Of a DNA stretch of 64,000 bases, positions 17,401 through 25,800 are shown in pieces (position 1 is the stretch's first letter; each line of letters begins with the position of its first letter). The notes under the pieces were generated by a model. That model saw only the letters and a program-made list of their open reading frames with translations, was not told the DNA's origin and did no database searches. This DNA comes from Asanoa iriomotensis (lineage in GTDB: Bacteria; Actinomycetota; Actinomycetes; Mycobacteriales; Micromonosporaceae), in contig NZ_BONC01000013.1 of assembly GCF_016862515.1 (NCBI RefSeq), positions 62,001-126,000 of the forward strand. Reading direction: 5' to 3'. The translations under genes were made by a program, and so were the position numbers.

Positions 17401-18340
17401 GCTTCCGCGGCGCGCGCCGGCTTCGCCCACCAGCCGCCGCCGCAGCGCCGCTGGCTGCACCAGCCGCCGCGATCGCGCCGGCGGAGATCGTGCTCGCCGC
17501 AGCTGTGCTCGCTCCGCTCGCACGCGCCGGGGCATCCACTTCGGAGCTCACGCCCGCGTGAATCGGCGCGCCGGAGGTCTCGCCATCAGCCCCGGTGGGG
17601 CCTCCGCGCGCGGCCCGCGCTGCGACCTCTGCTTCGGAGGTCGCGTCTGCTCGGCTGCCGGGCGCCTGACCTGCGGCGGCCTGTGCTTCGGAGGTCGCGT
17701 CTGCTCGGCTGCCGGGCGCCTGACCTGCGGCGGCCTCTGCTTCGGAGGTCGCGTCTGGGTGGCTGGGCCTGCCGGAGGTCTCGGTATGCGCCCCTGCTGC
17801 GCTGCCGCCCGCCAGCCCCGTGGCGACCCCTGCATCGGGGGACGCGCCCGGGTGGCTGGGCATGCGGGCGGCTTCGTCGGCTGGCGCTGTGCCGTCCTTG
17901 GGTGCCTCCCCCGCACCGACTTCTGCTTCGGAGGTGGACGCTTCGCCGCTCCCCTGCGCGGCTCCCGCCGCCGCGACCGCTGCGGCCAAAACCGCCGAGT
18001 CGGCCGGCGCGCCGGCGCCTGGCAGCGGCCCAGCGGCCGAGCGCTGCGTCGCATCAAGATCCCGCCCGACGGGGGAAAGAGCTGCGCTCGCAGGCGTCGA
18101 CTCGTCGGCGCCGGTCACGACGACGGCTTCGTCGGCGGTCGTCAGGCCGCCGGCCTGACCGTTGGTGCCGGCGGCGGCGGCTGATGGCGCTCTGCTCGGG
18201 GGCACCGCGGGCTCGGTGGTGTCCGACTCGCCCACGTAGGGCTCGTCGGGTTCCTCCTCGCTGGCGATGGAGGGCCTGCGGGTGGGCTCGGGTCCGGGTG
18301 CCGCACGTCGTGCGGACATCGGCGGTTGTTCCGAGTTCAT
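14450..18340 (-). CDS. Very large membrane protein with a 700-residue low-complexity N terminus
   Basis: A 1296-residue protein. Residues about 1-715 are disordered and Ala/Glu/Thr/Gly/Asp-rich, with an 18-residue repeat (EAQAAAGQAPGSRADATS). Residues about 716-1296 form a polytopic domain with 10-12 helices; the first follows VGRRVGRFLRHEWTLAALIS. An external loop (TIPQDIWDPTLQAWQMSW, then the SNAFYPELWSFAFSD segment) carries Asp/Trp residues typical of GT-C or YfhO-like glycosyltransferase-related proteins. The final external domain ends at VGNAVVYGL. Function is unknown; a lipid-linked sugar transferase is possible. ATG at 18340 (MNSEQPPMSARR) is chosen because the upstream extension does not look coding. 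It converges with the preceding GT87-like gene. Confidence 0.84.
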   Translation of the reverse strand: MNSEQPPMSARRAAPGPEPTRRPSIASEEEPDEPYVGESDTTEPAVPPSRAPSAAAAGTNGQAGGLTTADEAVVVTGADESTPASAALSPVGRDLDATQRSAAGPLPGAGAPADSAVLAAAVAAAGAAQGSGEASTSEAEVGAGEAPKDGTAPADEAARMPSHPGASPDAGVATGLAGGSAAGAHTETSGRPSHPDATSEAEAAAGQAPGSRADATSEAQAAAGQAPGSRADATSEAEVAARAARGGPTGADGETSGAPIHAGVSSEVDAPARASGASTAAASTISAGAIAAAGAASGAAAAAGGRSRRAPRKRSAGAAADDVAANAAGISDRPVIGQADADSVPVADGAESGEAQATAGATETTAKTSAPKARSRARRGSSGTDTGGTPPGNEHGDLVAARSGEAEAADGIREPAEAAAGSRRADAGTAGTDDAGSSPEPREMSRAAAAPQPRSGDVEDGSAAARGDSEPTAANTATTGAGEAAVPTRTTGEADARSSREGETAQQETPAKARPRRRWWPFRRSATVSTAAVGGAAIQAAGQPGAGAVVEGSPAAAVEDKTGRHAVKPEAVAPDRDADHRGRHAAETSDAGMRKQDEEKTIPEADAPAKTAATASDPGDENSATSEDGHAEAKTTDTATSTDGQAHAKTTDAASGDGGKTADAASQAGDKSTVASGDGDAPAKAGAGVATAVAEKDGEGADKEPDRWAEFAGRAEPPPNVAVRVGRRVGRFLRHEWTLAALISMAAAVVMTWPTLRYPRHTIPQDIWDPTLQAWQMSWSGHSLLTDPGRIWHSNAFYPELWSFAFSDSLLGYAPLGMIGEGPVAAIVRYNIVFVLAHALAVFGAYVLVRQLGGGRTGSAVAAAGYTFAPWLLAQAGHLHIISNGGIPLALAMLARGHGYSFKNGYRPERRHAGWALAGWLVAAWQLSLGFGIGLAFAYVLALLCVGALIGWRIQRIWFWAVRRPFGWKLFFADLGGAAVFAAVGGLLSIPYFEVAADHPYARRGVEEIGLYSPPLRGFFTAPQESWLWGGLHQPLRDSLGWAPEMTLLPGFALIGLALAGLFFSIWTIRQRVLLLLGIAVTTIFAMGSEFLDGKYTYIPLLEHAPGWDGIRTPGRLMLWVTLMLGILAAGAVCAFVERVKDISANRIPPWPSPWLRLVTLIPLALVLVEGINTTPHPIVPAQPAAMRTVEGPLLVLPSDQLHDENVMLWSTTNYQDIVNGGSGFVPQKLDEVRRVTATFPDQPSIDYLRQLGVRNVIVVRDQVQEGSPLRTAIDLPVDSLGITRQDVGNAVVYGL
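17631..17756 (-). repeat. 54-bp in-frame tandem repeat in the low-complexity N terminus
   Basis: The unit starting GCTTCGGAGGTCGCGTCTG recurs at 17631, 17685 and 17739, a period of 54 bp. The first two copies are almost identical and the third is partial. On the minus strand each unit encodes 18 residues, so copy-number changes keep the frame. Confidence 0.75.
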
Positions 18341-18583
18341 GCCGCTCTTTCTCTCGACCGACCGTGGCCGGGTCTCGCCGGTGACGGCACCGCCGCATCG
18401 CGGTCCCCTCGCCCAACCGAGACACCCTTCAGAGGCTGTCTTGTGGGTCAGGGTGGCATTCCGCCGGGCTGGCACGACGACCGGCCCCACGCGGCGCACG
18501 ATCTCCGCGTGTGCCCGGACGCCGACTGGACCTCGCCGGCATGCCGCCCGGATCCACGAGACACCCCCTAATGGCGCCTAACG

Positions 18584-19354
18584 TCACACCTTGCCGCGTA
18601 GAAACGCGATGTCGGTCGCTTGGCCGTCGGCCTCGTCGGGTGTTTCGACGATGACCGGGGCGCCGGCCGCGCGTACGACCGCGATGAGCAGCTCGGGGTC
18701 GATCATCCCGGAACCTAGGTTGTCGTGTCGATCCCGGCCCGAGTCGAACGGGTCCTTGGAGTCGTTGCAGTGGATCAGGTCGATGCGGCCGGTGATGGCC
18801 TTGACCCGGTCGACCAGGCCGAGCAGGTCTTCGCCGCCGGCGTGGGCGTGGCAGGTGTCGAGGCAGAAACCGACCTCGTAGTCGCCGACCGCGTCCCATA
18901 GTCGCGCCAGCATGTCGAGCTTGCGGGCGCAGGCGTGGTCGCCGCCCGCGGTGTTCTCGATCAGCACGGGAGTGGCGAAACCACCGTTCTCCTGCGCGTA
19001 CGCGAAAGTTTTCCGCCAGTTGTCGAAGCCGGTGGCCAACTCGTCGACCGCGCCCACGTGTCCGCCGTGGACGATCACCGCCTTGGCGCCGATGTCGGCG
19101 GCACCGGCCGCGTGGGCCAGCAGCAGCTTGCGGCTCGGGATCCGGATCTTGTTGTTGAGCGTGGCGACGTTGATCAGGTAGGGCGCGTGGATGTAGATGT
19201 CCACCTCGGACGCCTTGAGCGCCTCGGCGTCGGCGCGTGGCTTCGGCGACTTGTAGCCCTGCGGGTCGGTGAGGAAGAACTGCACCGCGTCGGCCTCGCG
19301 GGCTGCCGCGGCCGCCAACGGGTCCGTCGAGTCAACGTGAGCTCCGATGCGCAT
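18584..19354 (-). CDS. nfo: Deoxyribonuclease IV (AP endonuclease, Nfo family)
   Basis: A 256-residue TIM-barrel endonuclease that cuts DNA 5' of abasic sites. The zinc ligands are in their family contexts: [61 protein letters not shown] and VIVETPDE. The start is ATG at 19354 (MRIGAHVD), where the conserved N terminus begins; the longer open frame upstream lacks family similarity. There is no Shine-Dalgarno; instead TAGGCT lies 7 nt before the ATG. It is slightly shorter than E. coli Nfo (285 residues), as is common for actinobacterial versions. Confidence 0.92.
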   Translation of the reverse strand: MRIGAHVDSTDPLAAAAAREADAVQFFLTDPQGYKSPKPRADAEALKASEVDIYIHAPYLINVATLNNKIRIPSRKLLLAHAAGAADIGAKAVIVHGGHVGAVDELATGFDNWRKTFAYAQENGGFATPVLIENTAGGDHACARKLDMLARLWDAVGDYEVGFCLDTCHAHAGGEDLLGLVDRVKAITGRIDLIHCNDSKDPFDSGRDRHDNLGSGMIDPELLIAVVRAAGAPVIVETPDEADGQATDIAFLRGKV

Positions 19355-19361
19355 GGGGGCG

Positions 19362-19367
19362 AGCCTA
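19362..19367 (-). promoter_or_regulatory. Candidate leaderless -10 element of nfo
   Basis: TAGGCT on the minus strand with a 7-nt spacer to the ATG; only C-rich sequence lies between, with no Shine-Dalgarno. Confidence 0.42.
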
Positions 19368-19539
19368 CGTCGCGGGTACGACAACCGCGCACTGGCGCCC
19401 GCTTCCGGAATTCCTCGCAAATCGCCCAGTGGCCCGCGTCACCGTCCCGGCTTCCGCCTCGTTAGCGGGATAGACCAGCAGGAGGCCGCTGAACCAGCAG
19501 GAGCCTCCGAGTACCGGCCGACCACGGGAGTTGTGAACG

Positions 19540-20418
19540 TTGCACGCCATCCGACGCCGTACCGGTGCGTCCGCGCTCGCCGCCTTTTTTGTCGCGGCAC
19601 CGCTGGCCATCGGGGGCGCCGCCCTCGCCGCGGAGCCGGCGGAGACCAACAGCCAGGTCGTCTTCACCGGCGACGGGCTGCTCGGGGTGGCCTGCGGCGC
19701 CAAGCCGAGCGCCGCCTCGGTGACCGTGCCCGCGGAGAGCACGCTGCGCGTGGTCAACAAGACGGGCCGCAAGGCGAAGCTCCTGCTCGACGGCGCGACC
19801 CGCGGTGAGGTGGCGTCCGGCGCGACCGCGGACGTGCTCTTCCACCGCGGCCCGGTGGAGCTCGCGCTCAAGCCGGACTGCGTGCTCGCGGACGAGAAGG
19901 CCGTGCGGGTCGAGGTGCTCGCGCCGCCGCCGCCCGCCGCGACCGGCAACGACACGCCGGCCAACCCGCCGACCGCTCCGCGCGGGGGCGGCGGCAGCGG
20001 AACTGGCAACAACACTGGCAACAGCGGCGGCTCGGCTGACAACGCCGACAACCCGACCGCGGCGGGCGGCGATCGGCAGTCTCCGGAACGGCCGGCCGGC
20101 GACAACCCGGATGCCGCCGCCACGCCCGGCGCGGCGGACCCGGGCGCCGACCCGGCGAACTCGGACGAACAGGCCGACCCGGACGCGGCAGCGCTCGCGG
20201 TGGACAGCTTCGTCAACCCCGACGGGGGTACGGGGGTCGACGGCGCGACCACGATCGCCGGCGCGGCGGCCGAGCCGCTGGCCTCGGTCGACCCGGTCAG
20301 TGACAGCGCGCCGACGGGGCTGCTGGCGTTGATCGCGACAGTCTGCGTCGTCGGCGTATCGGCTGGGGCAATTAGGGCGATTATCGCTCAACGTGCAAGT
20401 CGGACCCGAGCCGCGTAA
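19540..20418 (+). CDS. Secreted or wall-anchored protein of unknown function
   Basis: A 292-residue exported protein. A signal peptide runs from 1 to about 31 (RRRTGASALAAFF, then the AIGGAALAAEPAE cleavage region). Residues 32-130 form a beta-rich domain with two cysteines (VACGAKP and KPDCVLAD), reminiscent of cupredoxin-like modules. Residues about 130-245 are disordered and rich in Gly, Asn, Asp, Pro and Ala. A C-terminal hydrophobic segment (GLLALIATVCVVGVSAGAIR) with a basic tail is preceded by SAPTG, close to the LAxTG signal of class E sortases but lacking its leucine. The TTG start has GGAG 9 nt upstream. Family not recognised. Confidence 0.8.
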   Translation: MHAIRRRTGASALAAFFVAAPLAIGGAALAAEPAETNSQVVFTGDGLLGVACGAKPSAASVTVPAESTLRVVNKTGRKAKLLLDGATRGEVASGATADVLFHRGPVELALKPDCVLADEKAVRVEVLAPPPPAATGNDTPANPPTAPRGGGGSGTGNNTGNSGGSADNADNPTAAGGDRQSPERPAGDNPDAAATPGAADPGADPANSDEQADPDAAALAVDSFVNPDGGTGVDGATTIAGAAAEPLASVDPVSDSAPTGLLALIATVCVVGVSAGAIRAIIAQRASRTRAA

Positions 20419-20535
20419 ACTAAATATCAGTCACAAGGCTCCGCGGGGCGCCTGCGTCCAACCTCGTCGGTGTGGTCGTTCCTCCCCAGGTCCCACCCAA
20501 AGAATGCGGATTCAAGGCGCTCCGCGGCTCTGCGA

Positions 20536-20565
20536 AAGGGCCCCTTCCTCAGCGAAGGGGCCCTT
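20536..20565 (+). terminator. Strong hairpin terminator before rpsF
   Basis: AAGGGCCCCTT (20536-20546) and AAGGGGCCCTT (20555-20565) form a perfect 11-bp stem with an 8-nt loop. It lies 117 bp after the secreted-protein gene and about 150 bp before rpsF, insulating the ribosomal operon from upstream transcription. Confidence 0.8.
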
Positions 20566-20669
20566 AGCACGTCCGGACGACCCGTATGACTCGTACGCAG
20601 GGGCTCTCCGGTATTGTGGTGGGGTTGTCCGCACCGGCAGGGTGCCTGGGCAACGACGCACGACCTCCT

Positions 20670-20688
20670 GCCGCGGAAGGACCGCGGC
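20670..20688 (+). promoter_or_regulatory. Hairpin in the rpsF leader
   Basis: GCCGCGG (20670-20676) and CCGCGGC (20682-20688) flank an AAGGA loop, about 28 nt before the rpsF start. Its place in the leader would suit an S6:S18 autoregulatory RNA, but I could not confirm the consensus CCG bulge by eye. Confidence 0.3.
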
Positions 20689-20716
20689 CGCTTAGCCCAC
20701 AGGAGGTGAGCACGTC

Positions 20717-21007
20717 TTGCGTCATTACGAAGTCATGGTGATCCTCGACCCCAGTCTCGAGGAGCGCACCGTCGCCCCGTCGCTCGACACGTACCTGAAC
20801 GTGATTCGGACCGCGGGCGGCTCGGTGGAGAAGCTCGACGTGTGGGGCCGCCGGCGCCTCTCGTTCGAGATCAACAAGAAGGCCGAGGGCATCTACGCCG
20901 TCATCGATCTGCAGGCGGAGCCCGCGGCGGTGGCTGAGCTGGACCGTCAGCTGCGACTCAACGAGTCCGTGCTGCGCACCAAGGTCATCCGGCCCGAGAC
21001 GCGTTAA
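20717..21007 (+). CDS. rpsF: 30S ribosomal protein S6
   Basis: A 96-residue bacterial S6 protein ([34 protein letters not shown]). S6 binds S18 and the central domain of 16S rRNA in the small-subunit platform. The start codon is TTG, 10 nt after AGGAGG; no other in-frame start fits the family N terminus. It is first in the conserved rpsF-ssb-rpsR-rplI operon and follows a strong terminator, so its promoter must lie in 20566-20700. A TATTGT hexamer at 20612 is a possible -10 box. Confidence 0.97.
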   Translation: MRHYEVMVILDPSLEERTVAPSLDTYLNVIRTAGGSVEKLDVWGRRRLSFEINKKAEGIYAVIDLQAEPAAVAELDRQLRLNESVLRTKVIRPETR

Positions 21008-21104
21008 AGCGTCCAGGCCAGTCCGAACCAAGCCTCACAAACTCTGTCGTACGGCTCTGGCAGCCTGTACGGCAGTGACTCGATGAGTGCACGAGGAGAC
21101 GGTC

Positions 21105-21641
21105 ATGGCAGCAGGAGACACCACCATCACGGTCATCGGGAACCTGACCGACGACCCCGAGTTGCGCTTCACTCCGTCTGGCGCGGCGGTCGCCAAGTTC
21201 CGCGTGGCATCGACCCCGCGGATCATGGATCGCCAGACCAACGAGTGGAAAGACGGCGAGCCACTCTTCCTCTCTTGCACCGTGTGGCGGCAGGCGGCTG
21301 AAAACGTCGCCGAGTCGCTGCAGCGGGGCTCCCGGGTCATCGTCTCGGGCCGGCTCAAGCAGCGGTCCTACGAGACCCGCGAGGGCGAGAAGCGCACCGT
21401 CATCGAGCTCGAGGTCGACGAGATCGGCCCATCGCTGCGCTACGCCACGGCGAAGGTGCAGAAGATGTCCCGCTCTGGCGGCGGTGGTGGCGGCTTCGGC
21501 TCCGGTTCCGGCGGTGGCGGCGGCCAGGGAGGCGGCGGAGGCAACAACTTCGACGACCCCTGGGCGACAGCCCAGCCGGCAGGCGCCTCGAGTGGTTCGG
21601 GCCGATCGAACAGCTACTCCGATGACGAGCCCCCGTTCTAA
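21105..21641 (+). CDS. ssb: Single-stranded DNA-binding protein
   Basis: A 178-residue SSB. An N-terminal OB fold (about 1-110) contains [23 protein letters not shown]-type strands and [20 protein letters not shown] Gly-rich linker (about 117-145) leads to the acidic tail ending SDDEPPF, which recruits replication and repair partners. It coats single-stranded DNA as a tetramer. ATG at 21105 is chosen for the GAGGAG Shine-Dalgarno just upstream; an in-frame start 18 nt earlier would add six residues not typical of the family. It lies between rpsF and rpsR. Confidence 0.97.
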   Translation: MAAGDTTITVIGNLTDDPELRFTPSGAAVAKFRVASTPRIMDRQTNEWKDGEPLFLSCTVWRQAAENVAESLQRGSRVIVSGRLKQRSYETREGEKRTVIELEVDEIGPSLRYATAKVQKMSRSGGGGGGFGSGSGGGGGQGGGGGNNFDDPWATAQPAGASSGSGRSNSYSDDEPPF

Positions 21642-21660
21642 ATCACCAGGAGCACGAGCA

Positions 21661-21900
21661 ATGGCTAAGGCTGCCGCGCTGCGCAAGCCGAAGAAGAAGG
21701 TGAACCCGCTCGACAAGGAGGGGATCACCTACATCGATTACAAAGACACCGCGCTGCTGCGCAAGTTCATCTCCGACCGGGGCAAGATCCGCGCCCGCCG
21801 GGTCACGGGTGTGACGTCCCAGCAGCAGCGTCAGATCGCGCGTGCTGTCAAGAACGCGCGCGAGATGGCGCTCCTCCCCTACACCGCCACGGCTCGCTGA
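21661..21900 (+). CDS. rpsR: 30S ribosomal protein S18, cysteine-free form
   Basis: A 79-residue S18 ([38 protein letters not shown]). It binds S6 in the 30S platform. Where the zinc-binding form has a CxxC motif (as in the mycobacterial rpsR1 product, KCVFC), this protein reads [19 protein letters not shown] and contains no cysteine. It therefore belongs to the C-minus class that works without zinc, although it occupies the main operon position. The start follows CAGGAGCACGAGCA, with rplI 14 bp downstream. Confidence 0.96.
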   Translation: MAKAAALRKPKKKVNPLDKEGITYIDYKDTALLRKFISDRGKIRARRVTGVTSQQQRQIARAVKNAREMALLPYTATAR

Positions 21901-21914
21901 GAGGAGGCACCGAC

Positions 21915-22364
21915 ATGAAGGTCATCCTGACCCAGGAGGTGTCCGGCCTCGGCACGCCCGGCGACGTGGTGGACGTCAAGGACGGCTACGGCCGCAACTA
22001 CCTCCTCCCCCAGGGCTTCGGCATCCGCTGGAGCAAGGGTGCGGAGAAAGAGGTCACCAACATCAAGCGGGCCCGCGGGGCTCGTGAGATCCGCGACCTC
22101 GGCCACGCCAACGAGGTGAAGACCCAGCTCCAGAGCCTCAAGGTCTCCCTGCAGGTCCGCGCCGGCGACGGCGGCCGCCTGTTCGGCTCGGTCACCCCGG
22201 CGGAAATCGTCGACGCGGTCAAGGCCGCGGGCGGCCCGTCGCTGGACCGGCGCCGCCTCGAGCTGCCGGGTCACATCAAGTCGACCGGCAGCTACCCGGT
22301 GAAGGTCAAGCTTCACCCCGAGGTGACCGCCACGTTCGACGTGAACGTCAACCGCAGCAAGTAA
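21915..22364 (+). CDS. rplI: 50S ribosomal protein L9
   Basis: A 149-residue L9 with the N-terminal rRNA-binding domain [20 protein letters not shown] and [14 protein letters not shown], a long connecting helix (about 45-75) and a C-terminal domain starting near [17 protein letters not shown]. It spans the L1 side of the large subunit and helps keep the reading frame. GAGGAGG precedes the ATG. It is the last gene of the operon; a hairpin terminator begins 15 bp after the stop codon. Confidence 0.97.
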   Translation: MKVILTQEVSGLGTPGDVVDVKDGYGRNYLLPQGFGIRWSKGAEKEVTNIKRARGAREIRDLGHANEVKTQLQSLKVSLQVRAGDGGRLFGSVTPAEIVDAVKAAGGPSLDRRRLELPGHIKSTGSYPVKVKLHPEVTATFDVNVNRSK

Positions 22365-22379
22365 TAAGCACCACCACAC

Positions 22380-22416
22380 AAGGGCGTCGCCACCGCGCAA
22401 GCGGTGCGGCGCCCTT
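22380..22416 (+). terminator. Terminator hairpin of the rpsF-rplI operon
   Basis: The arm at 22380-22396 (starting AAGGGCG) pairs with the arm at 22401-22416 (ending GCCCTT) around a GCAA tetraloop, with one mismatch and one bulge. It lies 15 bp after the rplI stop codon. Confidence 0.75.
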
Positions 22417-22800
22417 CGTGTATCGCGATCGCGCAGGTGGGTGGGCGCGGTTCATGCTCCGTGCCCGCGGACCCGGTTCGTGTATCGCGATCGCGCAGGC
22501 GTGCAACGCGGCTCGCGTGCCGCGACCGCGCAGGTGGGTGGGCGTGGTTTGTGGTTCGCGGTCGCGCAGGTGGGTGGGCGCGGTGCGTGTGTCGCGGTCG
22601 CGCAGCCGAGCGGCGCGGTTCGTGTATCGCGAAGGCACAGGCGGGCGGCGCCCTTCGTGTATCGCGGTCGCGCAGTGGGTCGGCGCGGTTCGTGCGTCGT
22701 GACCGTTCAAGCGGGTGGGCGCGGTTCGCGCTTCGTGACCGCGCAAGCGGTGCGGGGCCGTTCGTGCGTCGGGTGCCAGGCAGTCGGCGCGAGTCGCGTT
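22395..22800. repeat. Array of about 11 degenerate ~35-bp direct repeats
   Basis: Imperfect contiguous units of about 31-36 bp share a core such as CGCGGTTCGTGTATCGCG followed by TCGCGCAGGTGGGTGG. The series begins inside the 3' arm of the rplI terminator, and a late copy near 22741 matches that arm closely (GCGCAAGCGGTGCGG). Open frames cross it on both strands but lack family similarity or ribosome sites. No constant spacers exist, so it is not a CRISPR array. It fills the gap between rplI and the large repeat-protein gene. Confidence 0.7.
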
Positions 22801-22891
22801 CGGTTCGCGGTGTGGGGCGGTCGGTGGCGTGACCCGCGGCGTGTGGGCGGCGAGGTCGATTCCAAGACGAGCCGCGGGCCCGATCTCGGCC

Positions 22892-25800
22892 TTAGCCGAG
22901 TGGTTGGCCGGTGAGGACGCTGTTGAGGACCGCGGCCAGGCCGCCGCCGACGACCGCGGCCGCGAGGCCGACGCTGCCCGCGCGCCAGCTGTGGCCCAGC
23001 CAGCGCAGGGCGACCGCGGCGATCAGGCTGATGCCCAGCGCGACGCCGAAGTGCGGCACCCCCGAGAGCAGGCCCTCCAAGGCCTGCGCACGGGGCGAGT
23101 CGCAGCCGCCGCCGGTGACGTCGCTGACGCAGTCGTCCACGGCGACGGCGGGCAAGGTCATGAGCCAGATGCCAAAGGCCAGCACGGGTACGGCGTACCA
23201 GGCGGCCGCGTACAGCACCGCCGCCAGGAAGCCGCCGTTGTCCGTGTCCAGCTGTTCGAATTCCTCCTGCTGCCAGCGCATCGGGCGGCGCTGCGGCTGC
23301 GGCTGCGCCTGCCTGGGTGGCGCCGGAGCCTGGCGTGCGGCGCGGGCCGGGGCTCCCCAGCCCGGGTCGGTGGCGTCCAGAGCAGGCGGCACCGCCGCGC
23401 GGGCCATTGCTTCCGCGCGGTCGGCCTCGGACTGCGACCGGCCGCGGCGCGGGCCGCCGTCGTCGTAGCCGTCCGGTTCCGGGCGGCGCGGCTCAGGCAG
23501 GCCTATGGCGGGCGAGCGGGGTGCCGTCGCCGGCGTCTCCACCCAGCGCGGGTCGTCGCCGGCCAGGCGGTGGCCCGACCAGAAGGCCTCGAACTTCTCC
23601 TCGGCCTCGTCGTCGATGCTGCCGACCAGCCGGTCCCACTCGCCGGTCGAGGTCGTGCTGTCGTACTGGCCCGTGTCCGTCATCCGCTCCCACGAGCCGG
23701 TGTCCACACCGTCGTCGCTCGGGCGGTGCCCGGAGTCCCGGCGCGCGCGCCCCCCGGCGCGCCAGTCACCGGTTTCCGTGCCGGCCGCGTCGCGGGTCGC
23801 CCTCGAGCGGCCGTGTCGTCCGTCGTCGGGTCCGGGGCGGTCGTCCCTGGTCCGCTGGTCGTCGGGCCGCTCCTGATCGGGCTCGATGGGCGCCATGGCC
23901 CGGCGCGACCACTCCCCGGTCATGTCCGGGTGGCGCCACCGGTCCGAGTCCGGCTCGCCGGCCCAGGAACCGCGGCGGGGGTCGGACGCGTCGCCGCCCG
24001 CGGGCGGGTCGCCGTCATCGCGGGCACGGCGTCGCTGCGTGGGTACGTCGCCGCGTGCCCCCTCGCCCCGCCAACCACGGGCGGCGGGGTCCTCATCGCG
24101 GCCTCGGCCGCGCGGGTCGCGCTCGGCGGCCCGGCGACCGTGCCCGGTCTGCTCGGCCTCGTCCCGCCAGCCACGCGGGTCGGCGTCGGTCTCGTCCTGC
24201 CGGGCGCGGCGGCTCCGGCTGGGCGGGTCGACCGGGTCGGCCTCAGCGTGCCGGCTGCGGCCGCGTGGGCGGTCGTCGGCCCGTTCGCTCCAGGTGCGGC
24301 CGTGGCCCGTCGACTCGATCGGGTCGGGCTCGCCGTGCCGCCGGCGGCCCCGGGCCGGTGGCGCCTCGTCCTCGGCGGCCCGCCGGCTGAGCCGCGTGCC
24401 GGTCGTCTCCGGGTCGGTAGACCCGTCCGACCACCCTCGCCGGCTGCCGTCAGTGGTGTCGGTCTCGCCGTGCCGCCCGCGGCGGCCGCGACCGGCGGAC
24501 TCGCCGTGCCAGGTCTGGCTCGGTTCGTCGGCGTCCTCCGCGTGCCGGCTGGACCGCCCGCGCAGCGGCACCCGCATCGTGCCGGTGTCGCTCGGCCGGG
24601 AAAGGTCGGGCAGTTCGGTCTCGGTCGGCTCGGCCTGCCAGCCGCGCGATCCAGTCTCGTCGGCCGCGCCATGCCTCCGGCGCCGGCCGCGGCTCAGCGG
24701 TTCGTCGTCGGTACGCGCCCGACGGCCGCCAGGCGACGGCTCGACCGGTGCGGACGCCGCGTACCCGATGCTCGGCAGCTCCGTGTCCGTCGCCTCGTCG
24801 CGCCAGCTCCGGCGCCCGGTGTCGGCCTCACCGTCGTCGGTCCGGCGCCGGCCTCGACCGGCCGGCTCGACGCCGTCGGCCGCACGCCGCCGGCGCCCGC
24901 CGCTGGTCTGCTCGACGTCGGTGTCCCCGTCGTCCCACCGCCTGGCACGAGAATCGCCGGCGTCGAGGCGCCGGCGGCCGCCGCTCGACAGCTCGATGTC
25001 CGTGGAGCCATCGCTCCAGTCGCGCGCGGCGCGGGAATCGGTGACATCCCGCCGGCGCCGGCCGCCGCTCGACAGCTCGACGTCGCCGGTCTCGTCAAAC
25101 CTGCCGGCCCGCGAGTCGCTGGCGTCAAGGCGCCGTCGTCCGCCGCTGGCTAGTTCGATCTCGCCTTCGATGGCCCGGCCGGCGCGGGAATCGGTCACAT
25201 CCCGCCGGCGCCGGCCGCCGCTCGACAGCTCGACGTCGCCGGTCTCGTCAAACCTGCCGGCCCGCGAGTCGCTGGCGTCAAGGCGCCGTCGTCCGCCGCC
25301 GGCTAGTTCGATCTCGCCCTCGATCGCCCGGCCGCCGCCGTCGCGGCGACGCCGTCCGCCGTTCGTGAGCTCGATGTCGCTGTCGTCGTCGAATCTGTCC
25401 GCTCGGGAGTCACTCGCACTGCGGCGGCGTCCTCCGCCGCTGGTCAGCTCGATGTCGCCGGCGTCGTCGAACCGGCCGGCCCTGGAGTCGCCAGCCTCGC
25501 GTCGGCGCCGTCCGCCGCTGGATAGCTCGATGTCGTCGTCGACCGCCCGCGAACCCGCGACGTCCCGACGGCGTCGCCCGCCGCTGGTCAGCTCGACGTC
25601 GTCAGCCCAATCGCCTGCGGCACGCGAATCCGAAATATCCCGCCGACGTCGACCACCACTGGACAACTCGACGTCGTCGGCCCGAACGCGCGCCGCGCGG
25701 GAGTCGGAGACGTCACGCCGGCGCCGGCCACCGCTGGACAGCTCGATCTCGTCGTCCGCGTCGTCATCACGTCGCCGGCGGCTGCGTGTCGGGGGCTCGT

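Noticed and set aside
22395-22800. CRISPR array
   Set aside because: Units are contiguous and degenerate, with no constant repeat and unique spacers, and no cas genes are nearby.
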